A DNA stretch of 64,000 nucleotides from Hymenobacter crusticola. Lineage in GTDB: Bacteria; Bacteroidota; Bacteroidia; Cytophagales; Hymenobacteraceae. Positions within the stretch are counted from its first letter, which is position 1, and the number at the start of each line of letters is the position of its first letter. The position numbers and the translations under genes were made by a program. Below are positions 34,944 through 43,569 of this stretch, in pieces. The stretch covers positions 434,001 to 498,000 of the forward strand of contig NZ_MTSE01000003.1 of the NCBI RefSeq assembly GCF_002154225.1. The letters run 5' to 3'. The notes beneath the pieces are model-generated. The model searched no databases, was not told the origin of the DNA, and saw nothing but the letters and a program-made list of their open reading frames with translations.

Positions 34944-35795
34944 ATGATCCGTCTGGCCATCCAGAAGTCGGGCCGCCTAAGCGAAGATTCCCTGAATCTG
35001 ATTCGTGAGTGCGGTATTTCGTTCGTTAGCAGCACCTACAAGCTCAAGACCGAAGCCACTAATTTTCCGCTTGAAATCCTGTTCCTGCGCGACGACGACA
35101 TTCCCGGCTACGTGCAGGACGGCGTGGCCGACCTTGGTATTGTGGGCCAGAACGTGTTGGTGGAAGCCGGCTTCCCCAAGTTGGAGGTCGAAGCCCTTGG
35201 GTTCAGCAAGTGCCGGTTGTCACTGGCCGTACCGCGCGGGGCGGAATACAGCTCCGTAGCGAGTTTGCAGGGTAAGAACATCGCGACTTCCTATCCCGAA
35301 ATCCTAGGTCGCTACCTAACCGGCGAGGGGGTGCAGGCACAGTTGCACACCATCAGCGGCTCGGTGGAAATTGCCCCCAGCATTGGCCTAGCCGACGCTA
35401 TCTGCGACATCGTGTCGTCGGGCTCCACGCTGCTGGGCAACGGGCTGCGCGAGGTGGAAACCGTATTTCGCTCCGAAGCCGTGCTCATCGCCAACCAGAA
35501 TCTGAACACTGAAAAGCAGCACCTGCTGGAGCAACTGCGTTTCCGCATGCAAGCCGTGCGCCGCGCCCGCCGCAACAAGTACATTATATTGAATGCGCCC
35601 GTTGCGGCCCTCGACCAGGTGAAAGCTTTATTGCCCGGCATCAAGTCGCCCACCGTTACCAAGCTCGCCGAAGAAGGCTGGGTGTCGGTGCAGTCCGTGG
35701 TGAACGAAGACGACTTCTGGCATGTCACCGACCAGCTCAAAGCCGTGGGCGCCGAAGGCATCCTAGTACTCCCCATCGAGAAAATGATCAGCTAA
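34944..35795 (+). CDS. hisG: ATP phosphoribosyltransferase, long form
   Basis: This 283-residue enzyme joins ATP and PRPP in the first, committed step of histidine synthesis. The N-terminal type-II PBP fold begins IRLAIQKSGRLSEDSLNL. The PRPP-binding region reads ICDIVSSGSTLLGNGLREV (about 153-171). The extra C-terminal 75 residues are the regulatory domain of the long, histidine-inhibited form, so no HisZ is needed. It is the first structural gene of the operon. Confidence 0.95.
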   Translation: MIRLAIQKSGRLSEDSLNLIRECGISFVSSTYKLKTEATNFPLEILFLRDDDIPGYVQDGVADLGIVGQNVLVEAGFPKLEVEALGFSKCRLSLAVPRGAEYSSVASLQGKNIATSYPEILGRYLTGEGVQAQLHTISGSVEIAPSIGLADAICDIVSSGSTLLGNGLREVETVFRSEAVLIANQNLNTEKQHLLEQLRFRMQAVRRARRNKYIILNAPVAALDQVKALLPGIKSPTVTKLAEEGWVSVQSVVNEDDFWHVTDQLKAVGAEGILVLPIEKMIS

Positions 35796-35800
35796 GAGAT

Positions 35801-35876
35801 GACGGAGTAGCTGAGTGCTTGCGTGAGTTGTTATCGTTGACCGACCTCATTCACGCCCTTACTTAGTTGCTCCGTC
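35801..35876. repeat. imperfect inverted repeat in the hisG-hisD spacer
   Basis: GACGGAGTAGCTGAGT (35801-35816) and ACTTAGTTGCTCCGTC (35861-35876) pair with three mismatches, with further pairing inward at GCGTGA/TCACGC. It is a diverged relative of the exbB-exbD element at 5444-5513. Confidence 0.7.
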
Positions 35877-35890
35877 CTGCAGTCACGCTT

Positions 35891-37186
35891 ATGCAAGTTT
35901 TTCAATACCCTGTTTCAGCTGAGTGGCCCGCGCTCCAGCAGCGCGCCGCGGCCGGCGAAGCCCGCCAGGTAGAAGAGCGCGTGCGCCAGATCTTTGACGA
36001 CGTGCGCCAGCGCGGCGACGAGGCCCTGCGCCAGTACGCCGCCGAACTCGACGGCGCCACGCTCACCGAGCTGCGCGTAACACCCGAAGAGCTGGCGGCC
36101 GCCGAGGCGCAAGTACCGGCCGAACTGCAAACGGCTATCCGGCAGGCCCACGCCAACTTGTGGAAGTTTCACGCCACCCAGCGCACGGAAGAACCTAGGG
36201 TTGAAACCATGCCGGGCGTGACGTGCTGGCGTAAGTCGGTACCGGTGCAGCGGGTGGGCTTGTACATTCCGGGCGGTTCGGCGCCGTTGTTCAGCACCTT
36301 ATTAATGCTCGGGGTACCGGCCCGGTTGGCTGCTTGTCCGGAAGTGGTGCTAACGACGCCACCCCAGAAAGATGGCTCGGTAAACCCGGTGATTCTGTTT
36401 ACGGCCCAACTGCTCGGCATTCAAACGATTGTGAAAGCCGGCGGGGCGCAAGCTGTTGCGGCTTTAGCGGGGGGCACCGAGAGCGTGCCGGCCGTGGATA
36501 AAATCTTCGGGCCCGGCAACCGCTACGTGACGGCCGCCAAGCAACTCGCCACCCAGCACGGCGTAGCCATCGACATGCCGGCCGGTCCGTCGGAGGTGCT
36601 GGTTATTGCCGACCGCACGGCCAATCCAGCCTTCGTTGCCGCCGATTTGCTTAGCCAAGCCGAACACGGCCCGGATTCGCAAGTGCTGCTCTTGACCGAT
36701 TCGGTGGAGTTGCTGCCGCTGGTAACAGCCGAGGTAGAACGCCAGCTAGCCGAGTTGCCACGCCGCGACGTTGCCGCCCGCGCCTTGGCCGAGAGCCGCG
36801 CCATCTTGCTGCGCACGCCGGAGGAAATGCTGTTCTTCTCTAATCAGTACGCGCCCGAACACCTTATTCTGTCGGTGCAGGACCCAGAGGCACTGGCCGG
36901 GGGCGTGACCAGCGCCGGCTCCGTGTTCCTCGGCCACCTCACGCCGGAAGCCGCCGGCGACTACGCCTCGGGCACGAACCACACCTTGCCCACCGGCGGT
37001 TACGCCCGCAACTATAGTGGCGTGTCGCTCGATTCGTTTCTGAAGAAAATCACCTTTCAACGCATTACGCCCGAAGGCTTGCTGCACGTGGGGCCGGTAG
37101 TGGAAACGATGGCCGAAGCCGAAGGCTTGCACGCCCACGCCCGCGCCGTGACTTTGCGCTTAGAGTCCATTTCGGTGAACCGCTAA
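35891..37186 (+). CDS. hisD: histidinol dehydrogenase
   Basis: This protein of about 431 residues is a Zn-dependent enzyme that oxidises histidinol to histidine in two NAD steps. Signatures are VGLYIPGGSAPLFSTLLML, IFGPGNRYVTAAKQ, DMPAGPSEVLVIAD, LSQAEHGPDSQ and NHTLPTGGYARNYSGVS. I chose the ATG at 35891 (MQVFQYP); the longer frame from 35867 lies within the inverted-repeat spacer. The order hisG-hisD-hisC is the conserved one. Confidence 0.95.
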   Translation: MQVFQYPVSAEWPALQQRAAAGEARQVEERVRQIFDDVRQRGDEALRQYAAELDGATLTELRVTPEELAAAEAQVPAELQTAIRQAHANLWKFHATQRTEEPRVETMPGVTCWRKSVPVQRVGLYIPGGSAPLFSTLLMLGVPARLAACPEVVLTTPPQKDGSVNPVILFTAQLLGIQTIVKAGGAQAVAALAGGTESVPAVDKIFGPGNRYVTAAKQLATQHGVAIDMPAGPSEVLVIADRTANPAFVAADLLSQAEHGPDSQVLLLTDSVELLPLVTAEVERQLAELPRRDVAARALAESRAILLRTPEEMLFFSNQYAPEHLILSVQDPEALAGGVTSAGSVFLGHLTPEAAGDYASGTNHTLPTGGYARNYSGVSLDSFLKKITFQRITPEGLLHVGPVVETMAEAEGLHAHARAVTLRLESISVNR

Positions 37187-37193
37187 CATTGAT

Positions 37194-37319
37194 CATTTAA
37201 CAAGTAACGTACAATGAAAACCAGAATGCTGCATAGCTAGGGCTAGCTAGGGTCCCGCTCCAAAAGGCGCGACCTAGCTTTGGCGGCTTGCCCACCGCTT
37301 CGTCAGCCCTTGTTAAATG
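37194..37319. repeat. 11-bp inverted repeat in the hisD-hisC spacer
   Basis: CATTTAACAAG (37194-37204) and CTTGTTAAATG (37309-37319) are exact reverse complements flanking about 100 bases rich in CTAG. Confidence 0.65.
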
Positions 37320-37330
37320 GTAGATGTTAC

Positions 37331-38398
37331 ATGAGAAACGAAATGTTATTTGATCTTGAAAGCCTAGTCCGCCCGAATGTACGGGCCATGAAACCGTACT
37401 CTTCCGCCCGCGACGAATTTGAGGGGGAAGCCCGCGTCATGCTCGACGCCAACGAAAATAGCCTCGGCAGCGCCGGCCCGGAGCGCTTCAACCGGTACCC
37501 CGATCCGCACCAGCGGGCCGTGAAAGCGGCCTTGGCGCCGCTGAAAGGCGTGGCGACCGAGCAGATTTTCCTAGGTAATGGCTCCGACGAAGCCATCGAT
37601 TTGCTCGTGCGCCTGACCTGCGTGCCCGGTCAAGACAGCATTCTGATCTTGCCGCCAACCTACGGCATGTACGAGGTAGCCGCCAACCTCAACGACGTGG
37701 CCGTGGAGCGCCTGCCGCTCACCGCCGACTTTCAGTTGTCGTCTGAAATCGTCGCGCAAGTAAACGCGTCGCAGGCCAAGCTGGTGTTCATTTGCTCGCC
37801 CAACAACCCAACCGGCAACCTGCTCCACGCCGAAGCCGTGGAAGAAATTCTGCGTGGGTTCGGCGGCTTGGTCATTGTGGATGAAGCCTACGCCGACTTC
37901 ACCACCGCGCTAAGCTGGACCACGCGCCTAGCCGAGTTTCCGAACTTGGTGGTGATGCAAACCTTCTCCAAAGCGTGGGGCCTCGCCGGTTTGCGCCTCG
38001 GCATGGCGTTCGCCTCGCCCGAAATCATCAGTTACCTCAATAAGATCAAGCCTCCTTATAATATATCGGAGGCCACGCAGCAGCATGCGCTGGCGGCTTT
38101 GCAAGATGCAGAGCGTTTCGAAGCCATGCGTACGGAGCTGCTGAAAGGCCGCGACTGGCTGGCCGAGCGTTTGCCGGCGGTGAGCATCGTGAAAGAAGTT
38201 TTCCCCTCGGATGCCAACTTCCTGCTCGCCCGCTTCCGTCCCGATGCCACGGCCGTGTACGACTACTTGCTGGAAAAAGGCATCGTGGTGCGTAACCGCA
38301 CGACCCAGCCCGGCTGCGCCGGCTGCTTGCGCCTGACGGTGGGCAGCCCCGAGGAAAACGACGCCTTGCTGGCGGCGCTTCAGCAGTACGAGGGCTGA
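37331..38398 (+). CDS. hisC: histidinol-phosphate aminotransferase
   Basis: This protein of about 355 residues is a PLP-dependent class I/II aminotransferase. Signatures are LVRPNVRAMKPYSSAR, LDANENSLG, FLGNGSDEAIDLL, CSPNNPTGN, IVDEAYADF and the PLP Lys in QTFSKAWGLAGLRLG. The ATG at 37331 is used; 37343 is an equally plausible start. The stop is only 8 bases before the kinase gene, so the inserted pair is part of the operon. Confidence 0.93.
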   Translation: MRNEMLFDLESLVRPNVRAMKPYSSARDEFEGEARVMLDANENSLGSAGPERFNRYPDPHQRAVKAALAPLKGVATEQIFLGNGSDEAIDLLVRLTCVPGQDSILILPPTYGMYEVAANLNDVAVERLPLTADFQLSSEIVAQVNASQAKLVFICSPNNPTGNLLHAEAVEEILRGFGGLVIVDEAYADFTTALSWTTRLAEFPNLVVMQTFSKAWGLAGLRLGMAFASPEIISYLNKIKPPYNISEATQQHALAALQDAERFEAMRTELLKGRDWLAERLPAVSIVKEVFPSDANFLLARFRPDATAVYDYLLEKGIVVRNRTTQPGCAGCLRLTVGSPEENDALLAALQQYEG

Positions 38399-38406
38399 AC
38401 CTAGGT

Positions 38407-38856
38407 ATGCAACTCGTGGTGTTCTGCGGCATTCAGGCAACGGGGAAGTCGACGTTTTACCAGCGCCAGTTCTTCCATTCGCACGTGCGCATCAGTATGG
38501 ACCTGTTGCGCACGCGCCACCGGGAGCGGCGAATGCTCGAGTTGTGCCTCGAAACCAAGATGCGCTGCGTCATTGACAACACCAACCCGACTCGCGCCGA
38601 GCGCGCTGCGTACATCGAGCCGGCGCGGGCGGCGGGGTTTGAGGTGGTCGGCTACTTCTTTCAGTCGATAGCCGCCGAAGCCTTGGTGCGCAACCAGCAG
38701 CGCCCACCCGAGCGACAGGTACCGGACCGCGGCATCAAGGGCACGCGCAACCGGTTGGAGCCGCCAAGCCGCGCGGAAGGATTTGACCGGTTGTACTTCG
38801 TGCGCATCGGCGCGGATCAGGAATTTACAGTTACCGACTGGCAAGATGAAATTTGA
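38407..38856 (+). CDS. polynucleotide-kinase-like P-loop protein
   Basis: This 149-residue P-loop kinase has Walker A GIQATGKST (residues 8-16, Lys14), a short FFHSHVRISMDLLR segment like the substrate-phosphate region of AAA_33/T4-PNK kinases, and CVIDNTNPTRAER where PNK-type kinases carry DNTN. It overlaps the thg1 start by 11 bases and follows hisC by 8. A 5'-RNA kinase would supply the 5'-phosphate ends that Thg1 enzymes need, so an RNA-repair role is plausible. The substrate is inferred. Confidence 0.75.
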   Translation: MQLVVFCGIQATGKSTFYQRQFFHSHVRISMDLLRTRHRERRMLELCLETKMRCVIDNTNPTRAERAAYIEPARAAGFEVVGYFFQSIAAEALVRNQQRPPERQVPDRGIKGTRNRLEPPSRAEGFDRLYFVRIGADQEFTVTDWQDEI

Positions 38857-39622
38857 CGAGCTAGATACGCGGATGCGCGTGTTTGAAACGGCCCACGACC
38901 ATTGTGCTCTGCCGGGCCTTTATCTGGTGGCTCGCCTGGATGGGCGCGGCTTCACGCGTCTGACCAAGGAAGTTCACCCGTTTGAAGCGCCGTTCGACGA
39001 ACGCATGCGCGAGCTGATGACGGCCACCGTCACGCACTTGCTCGGCTGCGGCTTCCGCATTTTGTACGGCTACACGCAGAGTGACGAAATTTCCTTGTTG
39101 TTGCATCCCGAGGAAAATACCTTCGGCCGGAAGCTGCGCAAGTACAACTCCATCTTGGCCGGCGAAGCCTCGGCGGCATTTTCCCTGAAGCTAGGTGCCA
39201 TCGGCGTGTTCGACTGCCGCATTTCCCAGTTGCCGCGCGAGCAAGATGTCATCGATTACTTTCGGTGGCGCCAGGAAGATGCCGGCCGCAATGCGCTGAA
39301 CGCTCATTGTTACTGGATGCTGCGCAAGCAAGGTCATTCGGTGGCGGAGGCAACGGGGCAAGTCCTCGGGCTAGGCACCGCGGCCAAGCACGATTTGTTG
39401 TTCGCAAAAGGTATCAACTACAACAACTTGCCCGCTTGGCAAAAACGCGGCGTAGGGTTGTACTGGGAAACCTACGCCAAACCCGGCTTCAACCCGCTCA
39501 CCCAGGAAACCGTGCATACCGCTCGCCGCCGGCTGAAAATCGATTTGGAGTTGCCGTTCGGCGAAACGTATGCTTCGTTCATCCAAACCTTGCTGGACCA
39601 GCAGCAGGAGGAGGAAAGCTAG
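38846..39622 (+). CDS. tRNA-His guanylyltransferase (Thg1-like protein)
   Basis: This protein of about 258 residues belongs to the 3'-5' polymerase family that adds G-1 to tRNA-His or repairs 5'-truncated tRNAs. Catalytic carboxylates are Asp32 (ARLDGRGFTRLTKE) and Asp80-Glu81 (GYTQSDEISLLL). Length is typical. The ATG at 38846 is preferred over 38783 because MKFDELDTRM matches family N-termini. It overlaps the kinase gene upstream and sits between hisC and hisB. Bacterial members are uncommon, and placement in a histidine operon links it to tRNA-His. Confidence 0.9.
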   Translation: MKFDELDTRMRVFETAHDHCALPGLYLVARLDGRGFTRLTKEVHPFEAPFDERMRELMTATVTHLLGCGFRILYGYTQSDEISLLLHPEENTFGRKLRKYNSILAGEASAAFSLKLGAIGVFDCRISQLPREQDVIDYFRWRQEDAGRNALNAHCYWMLRKQGHSVAEATGQVLGLGTAAKHDLLFAKGINYNNLPAWQKRGVGLYWETYAKPGFNPLTQETVHTARRRLKIDLELPFGETYASFIQTLLDQQQEEES

Positions 39623-39631
39623 CTTGTCGTT

Positions 39632-39724
39632 TGTCCTTCCGAGCGCCGCGAGGAATCTAGGTAAAAGAACCTAGGTTATTCTCCGGGATGTAAACTCAGA
39701 TTCCTCGCGCAGTTCGGAAGGACA
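39632..39724. repeat. 27-bp inverted repeat in the thg1-hisB spacer
   Basis: Arms 39632-39658 and 39698-39724 pair with three or four mismatches (TGTCCTTCCGA ... CGCGAGGAATCT). It is of the TGTC-TTCCGAGC / GAGGAATCT kind that I recall being spread through Hymenobacter intergenic regions. Confidence 0.75.
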
Positions 39725-39825
39725 ACCTGCTTCGAGAAAATTCGGCCGTGTGCCGCCTATCAAAAAGCGAAGCCGTAGCTTCGCGCTTGCAGCCTACCAC
39801 GCGAACTATTCCATTCGCGCTTCTT

Positions 39826-40932
39826 ATGAAAAAAGTCCTCTTTATAGACCGCGACGGCACCATCCTGATTGAGCCGCAACCGAGCCAGCAGATTGACGCG
39901 CTGACGCCGGATAAATTTCAGTTTCTGCCGGGCGCCATTTGTAACCTCGCCCGCATTGCCAGTGAGCTAGATTATGAGCTGGTGCTGGTGAGCAACCAAG
40001 ACGGCCTCGGTACCGATAGCTTTCCGGAAGATACCTTCTGGCCCGCCCACAAGCTGATGCTCGACATTCTGCGCGGGGAAGGAGTGGAGTTTGTGCGTGA
40101 GCACATCGACCGCAGCTTCCCCCACGAGAACCGGCCAACCCGCAAGCCCGGCATCGGCATGCTCACCGAGTACCTAGATTCGGCGGCCGGCTATGACCTG
40201 CAAAACTCCTTCGTCATCGGCGACCGGCTCACCGACGTGGAGCTCGCCCAGAACCTAGGGTGCCAGTCGATTTTGCTGCGCGAAGAAGCTGACCCGCGCG
40301 CCGCGCTTACCACGACGAGTTGGGCTGACATTTTTCAGTTCCTGCGGTTGCCCGCTCGCCGGGCCGTGGTGCAGCGCGACACAAACGAAACCAAGATCCG
40401 CGTGGAGCTGAACCTCGACGGCGCCGGCCGCCCCGCCATGCACACCGGCCTAGGTTTCTTCGACCACATGCTCGACCAGCTCAGCAAGCACTCGGGCGTC
40501 GACATGAAAATCGACGTGCAAGGCGACCTGCACATCGACGAGCACCACACCATTGAGGATACAGCCATAGCCTTGGGCGAAGCCTTCACGCAAGCCCTCG
40601 GCGATAAGCGGGGCCTGGCGCGCTACGGTTTTTTACTGCCCATGGACGACGCCCTGGCCCAAGCTGCCATCGACTTTTCGGGCCGGCCGTGGCTGGTGTG
40701 GGAAGCGGAGTTTAAGCGCGAGCGAGTAGGCGATATGCCCACCGAACTGTTTTACCATTTCTTCAAGAGCTTCTCCGACGCCGCCCGTTGCAACCTCAAC
40801 ATTAAGTGCGAAGGCCAGAACGAACACCACAAGATCGAAGCTATTTTCAAAGCAGTAGCGAAGTCTATTAAGATGGCGCTGGTGCGCGATGCGGCGAAGA
40901 TGGAGATACCTAGTACCAAAGGTATTTTATAG
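39826..40932 (+). CDS. hisB: bifunctional histidinol-phosphatase / imidazoleglycerol-phosphate dehydratase
   Basis: This protein of about 368 residues is a fusion. Residues 1-165 are a HAD histidinol-phosphatase ([10 protein letters not shown] with Asp8 and Asp10; [16 protein letters not shown]). Residues about 175-368 are the Mn-dependent IGP dehydratase ([40 protein letters not shown]-like near the end). It performs the sixth and eighth steps of the pathway. I chose the ATG at 39826 because the frame upstream lies in the repeat spacer. Its stop codon falls inside a 20-bp palindrome. Confidence 0.95.
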   Translation: MKKVLFIDRDGTILIEPQPSQQIDALTPDKFQFLPGAICNLARIASELDYELVLVSNQDGLGTDSFPEDTFWPAHKLMLDILRGEGVEFVREHIDRSFPHENRPTRKPGIGMLTEYLDSAAGYDLQNSFVIGDRLTDVELAQNLGCQSILLREEADPRAALTTTSWADIFQFLRLPARRAVVQRDTNETKIRVELNLDGAGRPAMHTGLGFFDHMLDQLSKHSGVDMKIDVQGDLHIDEHHTIEDTAIALGEAFTQALGDKRGLARYGFLLPMDDALAQAAIDFSGRPWLVWEAEFKRERVGDMPTELFYHFFKSFSDAARCNLNIKCEGQNEHHKIEAIFKAVAKSIKMALVRDAAKMEIPSTKGIL

Positions 40933-40970
40933 TCTTTATCCATTTGTTTTAACAAATGGATAAAGACTAT
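40929..40970. repeat. 20-bp perfect palindrome overlapping the hisB stop
   Basis: Arms 40929-40948 and 40951-40970 are exact reverse complements with a 2-base gap (ATAGTCTTTATCC ... GGATAAAGACTAT). The TAG stop of hisB is inside the first arm. AACAAATGAATAAACA at about 41079 resembles one half of it. Confidence 0.85.
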
Positions 40971-41109
40971 TTGGTCTGATTACCAGCTCCTTGATTCGTC
41001 TTATTGGTTTCTTTGTTGCGTTGCGCACAGCGTCTAGATGCTTGCAAAGAAGAAGGGCAAAAGGTAGCTGAGCTTATTAACAAATGAATAAACATCGATT
41101 ATTTCTCAA

Positions 41110-41697
41110 ATGGAAATAGCGGTTATTGATTACAAAGGCGGCAATGTGCAGTCGGTTTTGTTTGCCCTAGAACGCCTAGGTGTACAGGCTACCCTGACCT
41201 CCGACGAGGAAGTAATTCGGCGGGCCGATAAGATTTTGTTCCCTGGTGAAGGCGAAGCGGCCTCTGCTATGAGCGAGCTGCGTGCCCAAGGTCTCGACCA
41301 ATTGCTGCCCACCCTAACGCAGCCCTTCCTAGGTATTTGCCTGGGCATGCAACTGCTCGGCACGCACAGCGAGGAGAACGACACCGACCTACTGAACATC
41401 CTGCCCTTCGAGGTGAAACGCTTCCCCGCCGACGCTCAGCATAAGGTGCCGCACATGGGCTGGAACACCTTGCAGCGCCTCCGGTCCCCGCTGTTCGAGG
41501 GCCTGCAAGCCGAGGATTACGTGTACTTCGTGCACAGCTACTACGCCCCGGTTGGTGAGTACACCATTGCCGAGGCCGAGTACCCCGCGCCGTTCAGCGC
41601 CGCCGTGCAGCACCGGAATTTCTACGCTGTGCAGTTTCACACCGAGAAGAGCGGCCCCGTCGGCACGCGCATTCTAGAGAACTTTTTGAAGCTGTAA
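41110..41697 (+). CDS. hisH: imidazole glycerol phosphate synthase, glutaminase subunit
   Basis: This 195-residue class-I glutamine amidotransferase feeds ammonia to HisF. It has the nucleophile Cys in FLGICLGMQLLG (about residue 78), the VPHMGWN motif and the His-x-Glu pair in QFHTEKSG near the C-terminus. The N-terminus IAVIDYKGGNVQSV is typical. It is followed by hisA after a hairpin-rich 106-bp spacer. Confidence 0.95.
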   Translation: MEIAVIDYKGGNVQSVLFALERLGVQATLTSDEEVIRRADKILFPGEGEAASAMSELRAQGLDQLLPTLTQPFLGICLGMQLLGTHSEENDTDLLNILPFEVKRFPADAQHKVPHMGWNTLQRLRSPLFEGLQAEDYVYFVHSYYAPVGEYTIAEAEYPAPFSAAVQHRNFYAVQFHTEKSGPVGTRILENFLKL

Positions 41698-41790
41698 GTA
41701 GAGGGCTTAGAAGTTAGAGCTTAGAACCTAGCAGTGAGACTTTGTGCTAGGCTTACTTAAATTCTCTAAGCTCTAGGATCTAAACTCTAC
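41698..41790. repeat. nested inverted repeat in the hisH-hisA spacer
   Basis: GTAGAG/CTCTAC and TAGAGCTTAGA/TCTAAGCTCTA form the outer stem with an internal mismatch. CCTAGCA/TGCTAGG (41727-41733 with 41745-41751) forms the inner one. Confidence 0.7.
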
Positions 41791-41803
41791 GTTCTAAATC
41801 AAC

Positions 41804-42520
41804 ATGGAAATAATACCCGCTATTGATCTAATAAACGGCCAGTGCGTGCGGCTAACGGAAGGGGACTTTGCCCAGCAAACCACCTACGACAACGACCCGC
41901 TGGCCGTAGCTCAACGCTTCGAACAGCACGGCGTGCGTCGCTTGCACCTGGTGGACCTCGACGGTGCCCGGGCCAAGCGCCCAGTGAATTTGCCGGTGCT
42001 GGAGCGCATTGCCCGCCAGACTCAACTGACCATCGACTTCGGCGGCGGCTTGCAAAGTGAGGACGCGGTGCGCCAAGCATTCGACGCCGGTGCCGCCCAA
42101 ATCACGGCGGGCAGCATTGCCGTGCGTGAGCCCGAAACGGTGCGTAACTGGCTCCAAACCTTCGGGGCGGAGAAGATTATCGTGGGCGCTGACTTTCGGA
42201 ATAATCATATTTCCATCAATGCCTGGGCCGAGCAAAGTGAGCGGACGCTGGCCGAGTTTATTGGCGAGTACCTAGGGGCTGGCGCCACCACGTTCGTGTG
42301 CACCGACGTGAGCAAGGATGGCAAGTTGCAAGGGCCCGCGCTGGAAAGCTACCAGGCGCTGCGCGCGCAGTTTCCGGCGGCCCAACTCGTCGCCAGCGGC
42401 GGCGTGACCACCCTGGCCGACGTAGAAGCCTTAGCCGAGGCCGGCTTGTACGGCGCTATCATCGGCAAGGCCATCTACGAGGGCACCATTAAGCTGGAAG
42501 AGCTGAAGAAGTTTCTGTAG
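41804..42520 (+). CDS. hisA: ProFAR isomerase
   Basis: This 238-residue (beta/alpha)8-barrel isomerase converts ProFAR to PRFAR. It begins MEIIPAIDLINGQCVRL with catalytic Asp8. It then has LHLVDLDGARAKRPVN, the phosphate-binding IDFGGGLQS, the second catalytic Asp in CTDVSKDGKLQG, and the C-terminal VASGGVTTLADVEAL ... GAIIGKAIYEG. Start and length are standard. Confidence 0.95.
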   Translation: MEIIPAIDLINGQCVRLTEGDFAQQTTYDNDPLAVAQRFEQHGVRRLHLVDLDGARAKRPVNLPVLERIARQTQLTIDFGGGLQSEDAVRQAFDAGAAQITAGSIAVREPETVRNWLQTFGAEKIIVGADFRNNHISINAWAEQSERTLAEFIGEYLGAGATTFVCTDVSKDGKLQGPALESYQALRAQFPAAQLVASGGVTTLADVEALAEAGLYGAIIGKAIYEGTIKLEELKKFL

Positions 42521-42560
42521 CCAAATAGGCGGCGCGAACAGCAGGAGGGCAGTAGCCTAG

Positions 42561-42645
42561 CCTGTGCTTCGCGCGTCGTTGCTCGCCGGGTTTGAGGCGA
42601 TGCAGCGATTATCGTTCAACGATGCGCGAAGCCTGTGCTTCGCGC
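42561..42645. repeat. direct and inverted repeats in the hisA-hisF spacer
   Basis: CCTGTGCTTCGCGC occurs at 42561-42574 and 42632-42645. The second copy forms a perfect 9-bp hairpin, GCGCGAAGC/GCTTCGCGC (42624-42632 with 42637-42645), ending 15 bases before the hisF start. Confidence 0.75.
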
Positions 42646-42660
42646 TACATCTCGAATCAA

Positions 42661-43419
42661 ATGCTAACCAAACGCATTATTCCCTGCCTCGACGTGAAAG
42701 ACGGCCGCACCGTGAAAGGGGTGCGCTTTGAAGGCTTGCGCGACGCCGGTGACCCCGTGGCCCTTGCTTCCCGCTACGCCCGCGAAGGCGCCGACGAACT
42801 CGTGTTTCTTGACATCACGGCCACGAACCAGAAGCGAACTACCTTGGTGGCGCTGGTGCGCGACGTGGCCCGCGAGCTAGATATTCCCTTCACCGTGGGG
42901 GGCGGCATCGGCACGGTGGCCGACGTGGAAGCCTTGCTGCTCAACGGCGCCGATAAAGTAAGCATCAATTCGGCCGCGCTGCACCGCCCGGAGCTGATCG
43001 ACGAGCTAGCGCGTCGTTTCGGCTCACAGTGCATTGTGGTGGCCGTGGATGCGCGCTACACTGTGGAAAACGGCTGGCAGGTATACACCCGCGCCGGCAC
43101 CCATAACACCGGCCACGATGCGGTAGAATGGTCGCGCGAGGTGGCCGAGCGCGGTGCCGGGGAGATTCTGCTGACTTCCATGAGCAACGACGGCACCAAA
43201 GACGGCTTTGCGCTGGATCTGACCGGTGCAGTGTCCCGGGCTGTTTCCGTGCCCGTGGTGGCCTCGGGCGGAGCCGGCAGCAAGCAGGATTTCACGGCCG
43301 TCTTTCAGCAAGCCAACGCCGACGCGGGCCTCGCTGCTAGCATCTTTCACTTCGGCGAAATCGGCATTGCGGAGCTGAAGCAGCACCTGCGGGCCGATGG
43401 CATCCCGGTGCGACTGTAG
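42661..43419 (+). CDS. hisF: imidazole glycerol phosphate synthase, cyclase subunit
   Basis: This protein of about 252 residues is a barrel cyclase that pairs with HisH to make IGP and AICAR. Signatures are [19 protein letters not shown] with the catalytic Asp, [40 protein letters not shown] with the second Asp, and [10 protein letters not shown] chose the ATG at 42661; the frame from 42592 lies in the repeat spacer. Confidence 0.95.
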   Translation: MLTKRIIPCLDVKDGRTVKGVRFEGLRDAGDPVALASRYAREGADELVFLDITATNQKRTTLVALVRDVARELDIPFTVGGGIGTVADVEALLLNGADKVSINSAALHRPELIDELARRFGSQCIVVAVDARYTVENGWQVYTRAGTHNTGHDAVEWSREVAERGAGEILLTSMSNDGTKDGFALDLTGAVSRAVSVPVVASGGAGSKQDFTAVFQQANADAGLAASIFHFGEIGIAELKQHLRADGIPVRL

Positions 43420-43432
43420 CGCCGCGTAATGA

Positions 43433-43540
43433 CCTAGGTCTAACCATCAGGCGGAGTTGGTCGAAGCATCTGTGCCGCCAACGATGTTATTACTGCGGGA
43501 GAGATGCTTCGACCAGCTCCGCCTGATGGCTAAACCTAGG
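43433..43540. repeat. 39-bp inverted repeat in the hisF-hisIE spacer
   Basis: Arms 43433-43471 and 43502-43540 pair with three mismatches, and CCTAGG closes the outer end of each arm. Part of it (ATGCTTCGACCAGC) recurs at 11498-11523. Confidence 0.85.
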
Positions 43541-43569
43541 TGAGTTAGTAAATACGATAAGGAAGTCTG

